Source of the DNA: Tenebrio molitor
Lineage: Eukaryota; Arthropoda; Insecta; Coleoptera; Tenebrionidae
NCBI RefSeq assembly: GCF_963966145.1
Contig: NC_091054.1
Coordinates: 3,968,001-4,032,000, forward strand
Length of the DNA stretch: 64,000 bases
Direction: 5' to 3'
A program made the position numbers and the translations under genes. Shown here piece after piece: positions 12,062 through 23,959 of this stretch (positions are counted from its first letter, which is position 1; each line of letters opens with the position of its first letter). The notes under the pieces are model-generated. The model worked only from the letters and a program-made list of their open reading frames with translations, ran no database searches and was not told the DNA's origin.

Positions 12062-13856
12062 CTACACCAAACCATGCACCAAGACCAACAGAATTGAAAC
12101 AAGAGCAACTGTATGGATGTAGACCGCGTTTGAATCTGTTTCCTTTTCGCACGCAGAAACCCCATCCTTCCGGATACAAGAGGCGTATCCCATGATGTGG
12201 GGAATGACGTTTTCTTCCATAACACCTCTGAACAGATGTGCCCAAGGACCTCTAGCGAACACCAGGACATCGTCACCTCCGTGGGTCTCCGAGTCTAGAG
12301 GAACCCCTCCCGGAAATCGATGCTCGATCTCTCCTGCAACACCGTTCTTTCTCTATTTGCACCCTTTACAAAAGAATCTTACCTAGATCGTCTTTGGAGA
12401 TGTCGTTTCTGCTTCCATCGCTCTCTGGAGGTTCGTATCCAGGACCGTTGGCGTAGTTGATGGTGGCGAAGGGTAGACTGTCGCTTGCTGCTCCAGCGAT
12501 TCCAAAAATATCGTTGCCTCGTTCTGGATATCCACCAAGTGACATGGTGTGGGCGTGGTCTGACGTTACCACAATCAAAGTGTCTTCTTCAGACGTCAGA
12601 TTGACGGCGCGTTCGACTGCTTTGGAAAACTCGACGGTTTCGTCGAGTGCCAGGTGGACCATGGCTTCATGGTGGCCCATATCGATGCGGGCACCTTCCA
12701 CAAAGAGAAAGTACCCTTGGGTGTTCTTGGACAAGATTTTGATGGCAGCTTCTGTCATTTCTGTGAGAGACGGGTCGAGTTGTTGGTCGCGTTCTAGATT
12801 AAACGGGCAATGGTCGCTTTCGAACAGACCTGAAGCACCCAAATGATACCTTCCAGCTCCATTGTTTTGAAAACTTACCCAAAACGTAATCAGTGTCTTC
12901 TAAACCCAACAGCTGCTCCCGATTCCAGATGTACTGAGCCTTCTCCCCTTCCTTCAGCGTCTTCCATTTCTCGATCAAATTGACACCATCGCTTCTGTAC
13001 CCGTCATCTTCCTCTTCGCCTTTAGTACCAGAAGGGAGAAAAGCGTACCGTCCACCTCCCATAATCACATTTAGATTTCTTCCCACTTCTTCTGTCACCA
13101 GTTGGGTGGCCAGATCTGTACACACTTCAGGATCTTGCTTGGCGTTGATGATGTCTGTGTCAGTCTCCCATTCTCTCTGTGCAGAGTGCCCAAAAACCCC
13201 AGCAGGTGAGGCATGAGTGACTCTCGCCGTGGTCACCAGTCCTGTGCTTTTGCCTTTGAACTGTGCCCACTGGGCGATGGATTGGACGTGATTCGAAGTG
13301 TTGGTCATGCCTTGGCAGTCTTCCCATTGGACACTAGCGGTGACTCCGACCGTGCCCAAATTTACTTTGACACCTCCCAAGTACGCTGTGGCGGTACAAG
13401 CAGAGTCTGGTACTTGGTAGTTGACACAATAAGTCTGCAAATATCATTTGACGAGTTCTACGCTTTGTGATGGTACTTGCCTTGGATACAGCAGTGTGGG
13501 GGAACTTTTCAAAAGACAGTTGAGCGTTCTCGTTCCCCATGTAGACCCTAGTTGCTGCCAGAGTAGGTACCGACATTCCATCTCCCATGAAGATGATAAC
13601 ATTTTTGGCAATATCTTTTAGAAGGTTGGTTGAGGCTTGGAAAGTGTTGAAACTTACTCGTATTCAGTTTTTCCTCGAGATAGTTCTTCAAAGTATTTAG
13701 ACCAATCTCGTTCCAGTACTCAGCCGTTAGTTCCTGGTCGTTCTCACCTTCTGAAGGTTTTCTCCTAGGGTGGGGGTGCATAACCCGATCGTCCAAGTGA
13801 CCAGGTTTGCTACTAATTGTTGAGCAACAAAGAAATAGTACCAGAAGCTTCAACAT
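12062..13856 (-). CDS. GPI-anchored-type alkaline phosphatase ALP-c, complete, five exons
   Basis: A complete membrane-bound alkaline phosphatase gene of 535 codons. Exons in order are 13658..13856, 13481..13614, 12879..13434, 12383..12829 and 12062..12333; all phases agree. The start at 13856 gives a signal peptide (MLKLLVLFLCCSTISS). Catalytic motifs are FMGDGMS, DSACTATAY, VTHAS, FVEGARIDMGHH, VVTSDHAH and SETHGGDD. The C-terminus has a hydrophobic stretch (TVALVSILLVLVHGLV) after a small-residue region (TDSNA), as expected for GPI anchoring to the outer plasma membrane. Intron 2 uses a GC donor (AAG|GCAAGT), because no GT donor there keeps the frame. The 49-bp intron 3 is absent from ALP-a and ALP-b. 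It lies in tandem about 340 bp from the start of ALP-b, so the pair arose by local duplication. Confidence 0.92.
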
Positions 13857-13892
13857 TTTGACTAATATTGTGTCAAGTACCACCAGGTACTA

Positions 13893-13899
13893 TTATATA
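13893..13899 (-). promoter_or_regulatory. TATA box of ALP-c
   Basis: TATATAA on the minus strand begins 43 nt upstream of the chosen ATG, matching the arrangement at ALP-b. Confidence 0.55.
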
Positions 13900-15473
13900 G
13901 GAACAAAAACCGAAGAAAAACTTATCTGGAGTACCACGACTTTCCGAGAAATATTATCTAGATGTAGAAATCGTGTTCATTTTTTATGTAGCCTTTGTTC
14001 AAGCAACAATTACACTCTATTTTTTCTGTAGGTACTTCTGCTAGTCCATATTGTGACATTTCAAAAATTATACAGGGTGTCTCAGCTAAGACTTTCGAGC
14101 CTAATATCTCGGTTATTTGCGAACGGATTTTTATGAAATTTAAAATGCAGATATTTTAGACCGTGAAGGTTCAATTAGTAATAATAAAATTACCTCAAGT
14201 TAAAAAATGTAATTTTAACACATTTATGGAATTTATTGCTTTTTTCTTGGAAACCAGACGTCTTTCAAGGACGAGTTTTTCCGTACAGCATTTTTTATTG
14301 ACGATCAATTTTTTATGTAAATCTTAATTGATTCAACATTTTAAAAAGGCATGTAAAAATTACGTTTTTAAGACTTGGGTGATTGCATTAATGGGATTTT
14401 ATTTTTCACCGTCTAAAATATCTGCATTTTAAATTTCACAAAAATCCGCTGGAAAATAACTGAGTTATTAGGCCCGAAATTCTTAGCTGAGACACCCTGT
14501 ATATAATAATAGTCAGGTTCCTGATATTTTAATATTACGACAGAGATAACCAAGCAAAAAATTATCGTAAGTGATTGATTATTTGCACTTTGTCTACAAC
14601 GATTTTTTTATGGTCGGCGTGCCCCAGGGGTGACCTAAAGGGCCGATTCTTGTTCGGGGTGGGGTAAAAAAGACGATCAGTCATTAAAACACGCTATATT
14701 CGATAAAACGAACTTACAGAATTCAATACAACAACATAACAAATGAAAACTGTAGTAAAAACTACAAAATACATGTGGAAAATTATAGCCATTTACCAAT
14801 CATTATTATTGTCTATGACGAATGTCCTCCTTAAGCCAATTGAAAGTGAGAACGGTTCACAATCAAACGCGGGTCGAGAGTGTGATTCAACATGGCGGCT
14901 GGTCAATTTTCTTAAAGAGGACCGCAATTAAAACACATATATACATCATTTGAACATTTAACTTGAATAACATTGAATAATTCGAAATCAACGATCGTGA
15001 TTAGACTCTACTTAACCGTAGTAATAATTACAAAACGCCAAAGCATAATATTGTAAAAAATTCATTATTGGATCTTAGCTTTATAAAATGGAATATAATT
15101 TGTCTTAAAATTAATCGCTACCTAATTAAACGTGTAGACTAAGTTTTGCGATTATTAATTAGTAACAACCTCATGTCAAGCTTTCGTTTCTCTTCTCCTG
15201 AACATCTCTACATAGAAACGGGTAGAAGGAAAGAATATGTCGCCTTAAATTTACTTTAGAAAGACTCGAAAAGGCCTAACAATTAATTTCGATTTGAAAT
15301 AATTATTCACTAGTAAATGCTCTTAGTTAATAAAAATAACTTTTTGGTGATTATTTATCAATAAATATCTCCACCCTGTTAGTATAGCGTTGGTTTCGTG
15401 TTCGTCACAAAGGTTCTCTAGAAGAATTATAAAGAATAGAAGCAGTGCATTATATTAATGAATACGAATAGTT
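13900..15473. other. Intergenic region between ALP-c and the calmodulin-like gene
   Basis: It holds one 435-bp palindromic element (14069-14503) and otherwise AT-rich sequence with no supportable gene. Confidence 0.6.
14069..14503. mobile_element. Palindromic MITE with TACAGGGTGTCTCAGCTAAG ends
   Basis: The terminal TATACAGGGTGTCTCAGCTA is repeated inverted at the right end (TTAGCTGAGACACCCTGTATA). The arms stay complementary for about 100 bp, including AATGCAGATATTTTAGAC. No coding capacity is seen. Confidence 0.75.
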
Positions 15474-15479
15474 TTTATT
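15474..15479 (-). terminator. Poly(A) signal of the calmodulin-like gene
   Basis: AATAAA on the minus strand is about 92 nt beyond the stop codon. Confidence 0.5.
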
Positions 15480-15570
15480 ATTAATTTAATATATTTGAAT
15501 AAATTTTGCTGCTGGGCTGTCTTTGATATAAGCAGTTCTTTAAATTGGACCATATTCGTGCAGTTTCTGC

Positions 15571-18500
15571 CTAGTTCTTGGCCGTCAAGATGTTGACGAA
15601 CTCTGGAACAAAAACACACGATGTAGCGTGACTCTTCAGTATAACTGGTTGCCTACCATTCAACTTTGATACTTCACAAATGAGCCTGAATCCAGCAATT
15701 TCAAATTTAATTTTCAATGAAATGTCATTACTTCATGGATACCAACTCTATGCCATTAGAATGAAAGTCCCTAGATAATTATTTTTTATTTTTTATTAAA
15801 AAAAATACATAATAATTCTCTTTTAAAATCAAAAATCCACCAACACTACATTCTACCTAGAAAATAGAAGTAATAGAACCGACAACGTCGCCAACTTTTA
15901 TTTTTAGTGTGTCTGCAAGTGTCAGAAAAAAATGGGGTTATGAAAGAAAATTGTTGACAGTTGTTTCGGTCGTAGTTTATAGTGTTTTTTGATTCTCATT
16001 TTATTATTTCACTCAAAAGGTATCATACCTTTTTGTACATGATAATTATTTTGTGTTACGTAAATAAACTCAACTATTCAATGTCAAATTTTGGCGGGAG
16101 GTTGGGCCAAACCAAAAAAAAAAAGAATCTTATTCTAGGGATTTCTTTTTTACTGCCAACATACTCGTAATTCAATAGGTGGTGGATTTTTGATTTTGAA
16201 ACAGATTATATGTGTTATTTGTTATTTAAAACCGATAGAAAACATCTGGGATAATATTAATGGTTCAATTAAAAGCCGGAATTACCGCAATTTATATGAA
16301 CTCTTTGAAGAAGTGGAGAATCATTAGGAACCGATTGACGAATTCCAACCGACAACTTTAATTTTATCAGATTCGGTTATCTTGACGTTCCAAGTTCCGC
16401 ACAGCGCCGGCGGCGAAACTCAGAACTAGTCGCTTTCCTAAACTTCATTGACATCACGACCGGGAGCGTCCTACCCTAACTTGGAAGTAATTTTTTTAGT
16501 TGTTCTATTTTTGTTATCGCATCCCGTTTCGATTATTTGAATTTGGACGAGTGCCCAAACTGCGGGGTTCAAAATATTCAAGGTAAATACCGTCGGTGGT
16601 GCTCACCTTCGTAGTTAACTTGACCATCTCCATCCAAGTCGGCCTCTTTGATCATATCGTCGACCTCCTCCTCCGACAGCCGCTCCCCCAAGCTGGTCAT
16701 CACGTGGCGCAGTTCGTTCGACGATATCAAGCCGTCGTTGTTCTTGTCGAAGACCCTACCAAGAAAAAACTTTGCATGAGCTCCTAAATCCGCAATTCGC
16801 TTCCATAACAATAACGATTTTCTTGCGTCGAACGCATAAAGAAGCGACGGGATTTGGGAGAACTTCTGGAAGACATTTCGTACGTGTAATTTCTCTCAAG
16901 ATTTTATAAATATAAAAAGCAAAAAAAAGTCTCGGTCCTAGCCTCGATGATTTTTTCTGGTTTGGTAACGCAAAACAAACAGTTCCTCTCGTGGAGGTCT
17001 CGCGATCCGCGAAGTGATTTTAATTTTTTTGCGTGTCCTTTTGTTTTTTTTCCTCAGCCCAATTTCAATATTTAAATCGTTGGTTTTTTGTTCCGATCGA
17101 TCGACCCCTTCTCTCACCTGAAAGCCTCTTTCAGCTCTTCTTCGCCGTCTGCATCCTTCATTTTTTTCGACATCATCTGCAGGAACTCGTTAAACTCTAT
17201 TGTCCCATTTCCGTCTTGGTCCACTTCATTCACCATGTCCCTCAGCTCCGTCTCTGCAAAGCAGAATAAAGCTCCATTTACATAAAAAGTGGTGGTTGCA
17301 GTAACGTAAAGCAACCGTAATATTTATTCCTGTTGTATTTAGGTAAGTATAGCCCGTTCACATGTCAAAGATTCACCGATACCGCAATCTACATCGAAAA
17401 TACATGTGGCAACGCTGTTCAATTTTAATTTAGGGGAAAATGAACAGTCAGGTTAAGTATTTTAATTCTTCCACACACAGTATTGGGATAATATTTATTT
17501 TTTGTTAAGTAAATTTCTTTCATTTCGAAGCGTAATATTAAATTTAAATTTCTTTAAAGGATATATCGGGTGTTCATAAATGTATCCTCAAAATTGGCGT
17601 TGAAGAGTCGATTGTGAATGCACCACTTATCAGTCTGCAGAATGTGATTGGTCTGCAGAGTAAAGACAAAATCAACGCAAAAAGTGAGGTTAGATTTAAA
17701 GAGCTGAGCCGTGATGCGTAATCCGTGGGGCGTTCACAATCGACTCTTCAACGCCAACTTTGGGGAGAAATTTAAATGAACACGCGATATAATGGTTTGG
17801 TTCACTTTTGGAATATTTGTAGTTCGTCATAAAATGATAAATTTCTGAAATTTTTTCGCCCTTCCGTTTTTTTTTACAGAATTACAGCATGACAGCCTCC
17901 ATTTTCTGCTACGTATTCCTTAACTTTTTTGCCTACCTTTAACATTTTTGTGGTGGAAAATTTGATTTAAAGAAAATTGCCCAATATTGTTTTTTCTAAT
18001 TATAATCATCCCTATTAGATAATTTCTTAACAGGATGTACTGTCTCTTTTGGTAAAATTTTACCTGGTTGGAGATCTGGTGCGGACAAGATTCCTTTTTC
18101 TTTTACCAATTCCTTTACCAGCAGACCATTATCACCTCCAGTGATGTCGAACAAGAATTCTTTGTAATTTCTTTAATCTTGTTTCTCTTTTTTGCAATAT
18201 TTCTTAAATGCCCAATTTTCTTTTTACTCACCAAAAGCATTTAGGTGGTTTAGAGAAGCATCTGTATTCATAAATTTACAATCATTACTAGAACTAGTAC
18301 TAGAACATGCGCAGGGAGAATTTCTTTTTTATATGTGCTACCACTTGGCAAGACTCTCAGTGCCTTTTTACTACATTTTCCCTCAATAACTTAATTAATT
18401 TTTCCAACGCAAAACTCGAAATCAAAACATTTTTGTATTGAACTGTCTTATGGTAAGCTACAAATATTCTAACAATTAATCAAATCGGTAACAACATCAA

Positions 18501-19962
18501 GATTATATGCATTATAAAATAGTTGTTTACATTGGAATACGGTAGGTGTATTTTCCAGCACTCGGCTTCGCCTCCTAGTTGTCGCGCTGAAAAATACCTA
18601 CCGTACGACATTTGTATTAGACTTTTCGGCTGACCAAATGTTTTATTTTGCACTTTTGTAGATTTTTATGAAATAACAAATGTCAAACTTTTTGACATGC
18701 AGAGCTACTAACCCGATTGGTTGTATTTTGCCTATTATGATTATGATTTTTTATTGGTCAATAAAAATTTTAAAAAACGTTTATCAGAAAAATATTTTTT
18801 TTGGCTATAAATTTTAGGTTAGCTGTCAACATGCTCCAATTAATCCACGCTGTAAAAAAGCACAACAATTGACGGCTTCCAACGCCTTCCCAGCCCCGGA
18901 TTTCATTTGAACGCACGATAGTATATTGTTACGAGTTGCACAAGACAGTCGTTGTCAAACGGTTTAGGGCACGACGAGCGTAGCGAGGAGTGATCTAAAG
19001 GAACGAGTTCGACAACACGTCTTGTGAAACGATTGTAACATGCTATTTTTTCTATTTTGCACCTTTTGAGCCAAATCTGAACCCTTTGCGATTGTTGCAA
19101 AGTTCCACTTTATAGCTTCTTAAAAATGAGATATTGAGAAATTATATTACACTTGTTGGAGGAGCAGGAGTAACATTACGGTCCTGACCCAACACCTAAT
19201 CAATAGAATTTTTATTTTGTTGGTTTTGCAAGTGTATTGAACCGAGCGACGAATATCTTGAAAAGCAAAAATAAAAATGTTTTTTGAAAAATAAGATTGT
19301 TTCATTAGATCGCCGAAAGTATCCGTGCAACCCACGTATTTATACGACTTTGGCAATTTTCCACAAGTTGGTAAACCGAAGTGTTTTTATTGAAAAATCA
19401 AAAACAATTTTCAGCACAAAGATCTTGACAAATTTGAAATTCGATCGCTTCTACCATCGCTGTCAGTTGGAAGTGAAATACATTCTGAAATGTTTCAGCC
19501 GAGTTGGCACTTGTATAAAAAGCTTGAGATTTTCAAGCTTTCACCTCTCTGACCGTTAGCTTTGCTATTACGTTCCCACGTAAGTGTTGTTTTTCATTTC
19601 ATTAGAGACTCCACCCGCATTACACAATTCTACCACTACTTCCAGAGAAACGAGAGTCGCGAGTGCCTCCCCTCCATTCGCCATCGCTTACCTGTGGGCC
19701 TCTGCCCCAGCGAGCGCATCACCACTCCCAGCTCGGCCATCGTTATCGTGCCGTCTTCGTCCTTGTCGAACAGCATGAAAGCCTCCTTGAACTCGGCCAC
19801 TTGGTCTTCAGACAGGCCGTACTCGGTCTGGAACAGTTAGGTTATGTTATCGGCGGCCATCTTTCTTTCACCCCCACTCACGGACGTCTGGATGACGTCT
19901 AGGTTGCTCGTCAAGCGCCTCAAACGCGAATATTCCTGACCGTATCTCCCCGTTTCGGTCAT
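15571..19962 (-). CDS. Calmodulin-like calcium-binding protein, five exons
   Basis: A 177-residue calmodulin-like calcium sensor. Exons in order are 19882..19962, 19692..19827, 17118..17253, 16607..16755 and 15571..15602; phases agree. Four EF-hand loops are canonical: DKDEDGTITMAE, DQDGNGTIEFNE, DKNNDGLISSNE and DLDGDGQVNYEE, so all four sites should bind calcium. The central linker (MMSKKMKDADGEEELKEAFR) is calmodulin-like. It differs from true calmodulin by many substitutions, an ILTAKN C-terminus and a 27-residue N-terminal extension. The ATG at 19962 has a good context (CAAAATGA); the reading frame further upstream starts only with TTG. Introns vary from 54 bp to 2.4 kb. It is probably a diverged calmodulin paralogue of the kind insects carry beside canonical calmodulin; partners are unknown. 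Confidence 0.88.
17572..17791. mobile_element. Family-B MITE (TATCGxGTGTTCA ends), full copy
   Basis: The left end TATATCGGGTGTTCATAAAT pairs with the right end ATTTAAATGAACACGCGATATA. The arms share GGCGTTGAAGAGTCGATTGT and its inverse. It lies in an intron of the calmodulin-like gene. A second, right-truncated copy is at 37807-37973. Confidence 0.75.
18535..18770. repeat. Family-C repeat with GTACGGTAGG palindrome, copy 1
   Basis: A short hairpin (CGGTAGGTGTATTTTCCAGC against AAATACCTACCG) with loop CTCGGCTTCGCCTC is followed by about 160 bp that matches 25684-25860 in inverse orientation, including ACCAAATGTTTTATTTTGCA and GTTGTATTTTGCCTATTATG. Confidence 0.65.
18849..18920. mobile_element. 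Partial family-B-type MITE (right end only)
   Basis: CGCTGTAAAAAAGCACAACA through the terminal TTTGAACGCACGATA closely matches the right end of the complete element at 36405-36632. The left end is not visible. Confidence 0.55.
18922..19044. repeat. Hairpin repeat with TTGTTACGAG arms
   Basis: The arms TTGTTACGAGTTGCACAAGA and TCTTGTGAAACGATTGTAAC are imperfectly inverted around a loop containing ACGAGCGTAGCGAGGAGTG. It is a probable small MITE. Confidence 0.5.
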
Positions 19963-20793
19963 TTTGCGAATGTTCGGCAAGACGTGAGCACCTTCGACGG
20001 TCAGAAAGCGTCCAACTGAGGCGATTTTAACCAAACAACCGAGTAAACGGCCGTGTTTATGTAACCTTCTATTTATTTACTTCGTTGTTGGCAAACGACA
20101 GACTGCAAAACAGCTTATTATAAGTTCGCCCAACTATCCCGGGTCGCGCGGCGAACTTCGGACGCGCCCTTAATTATCATACCTTTGAGGGCCCGGCCTG
20201 ATTAAGGGCGACATCTGCATACTTCGGCAAACGAGGGGCGGCGTTTACGCGTTAATTACGTCGAAATATGAAAAACAATAGGGCCGGAGAGCGTGGTGAC
20301 CTCGTTAGCGTCCTCGCAGTCTTTCAGGTCGGAGGGCGAACAAGAGGAACGATAAAAACGGTGCGTTTCAGCACGTGGCACAATAATTGTCGCCCATTCT
20401 TGTGAAAAATCAAATGCGAAAATAAAAATCGAATGCGGCTCAGACTGTGACCCGGTTGCCCGAAATATCTTAATGTCCACCATAGCTTATGTTTTATTTT
20501 CACTGGGACGTTTCTGGGTCACGTGACATAATTATTGTTCAGATCTGCGGCGCTTTCCGTTCGGGGTTCTTAAAACAACTTCACGCTGATTTAATCAAGC
20601 TGAAATGAGCGTGTGTCGTACTAGAATGAAGGTTTTGTCCCGGGAAAGACTATAGTCTATTCATGATGGATGTGGATAAGGGGCGGCTCTGACATCTGGT
20701 AACATTGTTGGTAGTAACTACAGAACAAATAAAATTCCCTAAGAAATTGATAGCTTTCGTGTTAACTTAGGTTAAATTGCGTTTTTGACCCCA

Positions 20794-21298
20794 TACAGGG
20801 TGTTATTGAAAGTTGTACAGACATTTTAACCACGAGCTACTGACTTCATGTCAAATATCTAAAAAAATCTGTCAAAAAATAAAATGACATTTATTTTTGG
20901 AGCTACAATTTTTTTTAATTGCTTTTAATCTTCTATATTGTCAAACAACCTCGTAGGTAAAATTTCGGCACATTTTAAAAAATACACCCTGTATATCATA
21001 TTTCATAAAACGTACACCAATGCAGTTTCCTCGTTTTAAAGCATATTTTCTATAGGTTACTTCGCATTGGCGTACATTTTATAAAACATGATATACAGGG
21101 TGTATTTTTAAAATGTGCCGAAATTTTACCTACAAGGTTGTAGGACAACGTAGAAAACTAAATCAATTTAAAAAAATTGTAGCTCAAAAAATAAACGTCA
21201 TTTTATTTTTTGACATAGAATTTTTTAAATATTTTTTCCGAGTTCTACGTGAAGCCAGTAGCTCGTGGTTAAAATATCTGTACAACTTTCAATAACAC
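20794..21298. mobile_element. Family-A nested palindromic MITE, most complete copy
   Basis: This 505-bp near-palindrome is centred near 21046. The outer arms (GTTATTGAAAGTTGTACAGA and its inverse at 21278-21298) and long middle arms enclose a second internal pair of CACCCTGTATATCATA ends and a hairpin built from TTTATAAAACGTACACCAAT. No coding capacity is seen. Related decayed copies lie at 9434, 39837, 46737 and 55902. Confidence 0.8.
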
Positions 21299-23959
21299 AT
21301 GTATTAAGAGTTTTATGCTTATTTTTGATCCGACACACCTGCATAAAAAATACGGTTTATTTCGATATGTGTATGTATGCCTTAAGCGCCTGTAACTAAG
21401 AAACCACTGAATGTATTTTGATCGGGACTTCACTAAAAGTTAGAGTGTCTTCTTAACTTTAGTTTCAGGAAAAACCATTGCACCACCTTGCAAGGGGGCT
21501 TAGTAGTAATGAAAAAGGTGAATCAAATTGAAAATTTTCGTGGCGAGCATTCGGAGTGGTTGTTTAATCATAAGTTGTTCAAAAAGTAGAGTTGTGAGAG
21601 AGTTCATTGCTCCAAATTTGTAATAATTACAGCGACAAGCAACCAGTTTTTGGTATGTGGGAGAATTAGCGCAATTACATTTATACGCTTTAATTGATAT
21701 TTACACGTGACTTCATTTTTTGACAGCGTTGTAACCTCGATTAGATTTTCAATTTCATTTCGTTTAAACACAAATTAGATCACAGTTTACGTAGTTTGTT
21801 TTTCATTACTGAATCTACGTGAAAACTTCCAAACACTCATGACAAAACAAAAATATGGCGTTATAAAATTATCATCTATTATTATTAGTGTTAATTTGTC
21901 TTTGTAGACAATTGCAAAATGTTTGTTTCAATTGTTTTTTTTTTCGTATGTATTTTATGCCTTTCAAGAAACCCATTTTTGTTATTACTGACAAAGAAAA
22001 TTAATGAATTCCACTACGCGTTACTTAAATGTCACTCACTTAGAAAATCAAGTTAATTATAATAATCGATCAGCTTCGTTCAGTGACAAAGGAAATTGTT
22101 TGTTCTTCATTGAAAATTACATTTTGGAATACTAAACGATAAAATATCAAAAATTTGTCGTAAAGCAGGCTGTGGTTTTCTCTCAGGTCGTCTTTTTATT
22201 TGACATCTTCAGATACATAACCTCACTTTGATCTTTTTTGAATTAAATGATTCATTTAAATTGTTACAAACCACAATTTGGGATGTAGCAAACCAGGAAA
22301 TCTCTCATTGGTTGGTTCTAAAAACAACTGATTTTTGCAAAAAAATCACACCACTTGACGTCTATTATTTGACAGCTGATTAAGCTACACCATTTTGTTT
22401 ATATTGAGTTGGTACTATTGTTACAACCCTAATGCTATAAATAAGTGTAATAATAATGAAGTGATTAAATGGAGAACAAGTCTTGTTTAGTGTAGAATTG
22501 AATAAAAATATACAAAAACCATTTATTTTTACAGTGACTGCACCCTGAACAAGTTCCAGAAGAAAAATTTCAACGTGTTGTTGGTTTAGACACTTTTAAA
22601 AAAATTCAAATTTAAATGGACAAAGTCATGAAAATAAGCAGAAACTAAATTAAAAAAAAAACATGCACAAAACGTCAAAAACATACAGAATTTCAAATTT
22701 AAATTTTCATAAAGAAATCACTCAATTGCTTGTGCATGTTATGTTAGCATGTTGGAGGTTGATAAGAAGTAATAAAACTTAATCCTTGCTGTATTTTACG
22801 GTTTGCGAAACATTTATTGCATTCTGTGTGTTAAATTTATTCCATTTTAATCTTTTAAACGTGCAATCACGTTCTGAAGATATTCCCCTTTAAAAAAAGA
22901 ATAATAGGAATATCACATTATGCAGTAATAATTAATTTTAACACACCATTGTCGAATTTTTTGGATTTTTGTCAATTATGTGAGATTGGGTACTTCATTC
23001 ACAACTATATTAAATACAAAATAATAAAGACGGAGCTCCTTCAGATCCGAAGTAGGTAGAGGTGTTGGATTCTCTCGTGGACTGCGACCTTGGAAATATC
23101 TGCGGGAAGGCGGAGCGATAAACCAGTGAAAAATTTGTAAATAAAAACTGAAAACGTCGACTACTTTCAAATTCAAAATATGTACATTCAAATGAACGAG
23201 AGAGAGAGAGACGAAACTAACGTAACGAATGACGATGTTTTCCGATGTTCGTCGTTTGCGCAGATATGACTCATAGCCCGTGAGAAACTCAAAAACCTCT
23301 ATTACTACTAAAAGTAAGAGCAGTAGAGCTTTTTGAATACTTATAAGGTAAGTTAAGTTTTTTTTTTTCCTGAAATGGTATTAGCGAAATAACGTGAGAT
23401 CAAAAAATTATTGCAAAGTCGACTATTATTAAATTTAATTTTGTTGCGTATCATAAAGAATTTCCCCGCCGAAGCTCCGACCATTCTTATGACTCACGTT
23501 TACCAAGTTGTAAGGAAAGCTATTGAAATATTTTTGTTCATAGCTCACTTTGACTAATTTTGTTTGATCGCACCGTTTTGTGCAAAACGTGTATGTTTGC
23601 AACCTCTTAGTAAACAAAAGAAGTTTTCAAAGCACACCACCCCATTTTAGTGTCCTTAAACCAAACGTGAAGCTTTTACTCGAACTCTATTGAATTGTTG
23701 AGGAATGCTTTCGACAAAAACTTGAGATCTCTTACAAAAAAAAAGGTGTATAACAAATACCGAGGTAAATCTTTTCCTAAGCTGCCAATTTCGTTGACCA
23801 AAACCAAACAAATCGCATTTTGTGAAATCTTGTTGACATTTGTTAAGTTAATTTCTCGTTAGTAACGTCGTTTCACGGAATTGCGTCAATTTCCTGCAGC
23901 ACAAGGCCTCCTGATAGATGCCAATGCATATCTCGCAACCACCTGGCCTAGCCAATACC

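Noticed and set aside
12457..12846. 129-codon open frame on the plus strand
   Set aside because: Antisense shadow of ALP-c exon 4.
22976..23191. Minus-strand open frame with a proline-rich stretch, considered as a partner for the 25111-25359 exon
   Set aside because: No clean donor/acceptor pair in phase and no recognisable domain.
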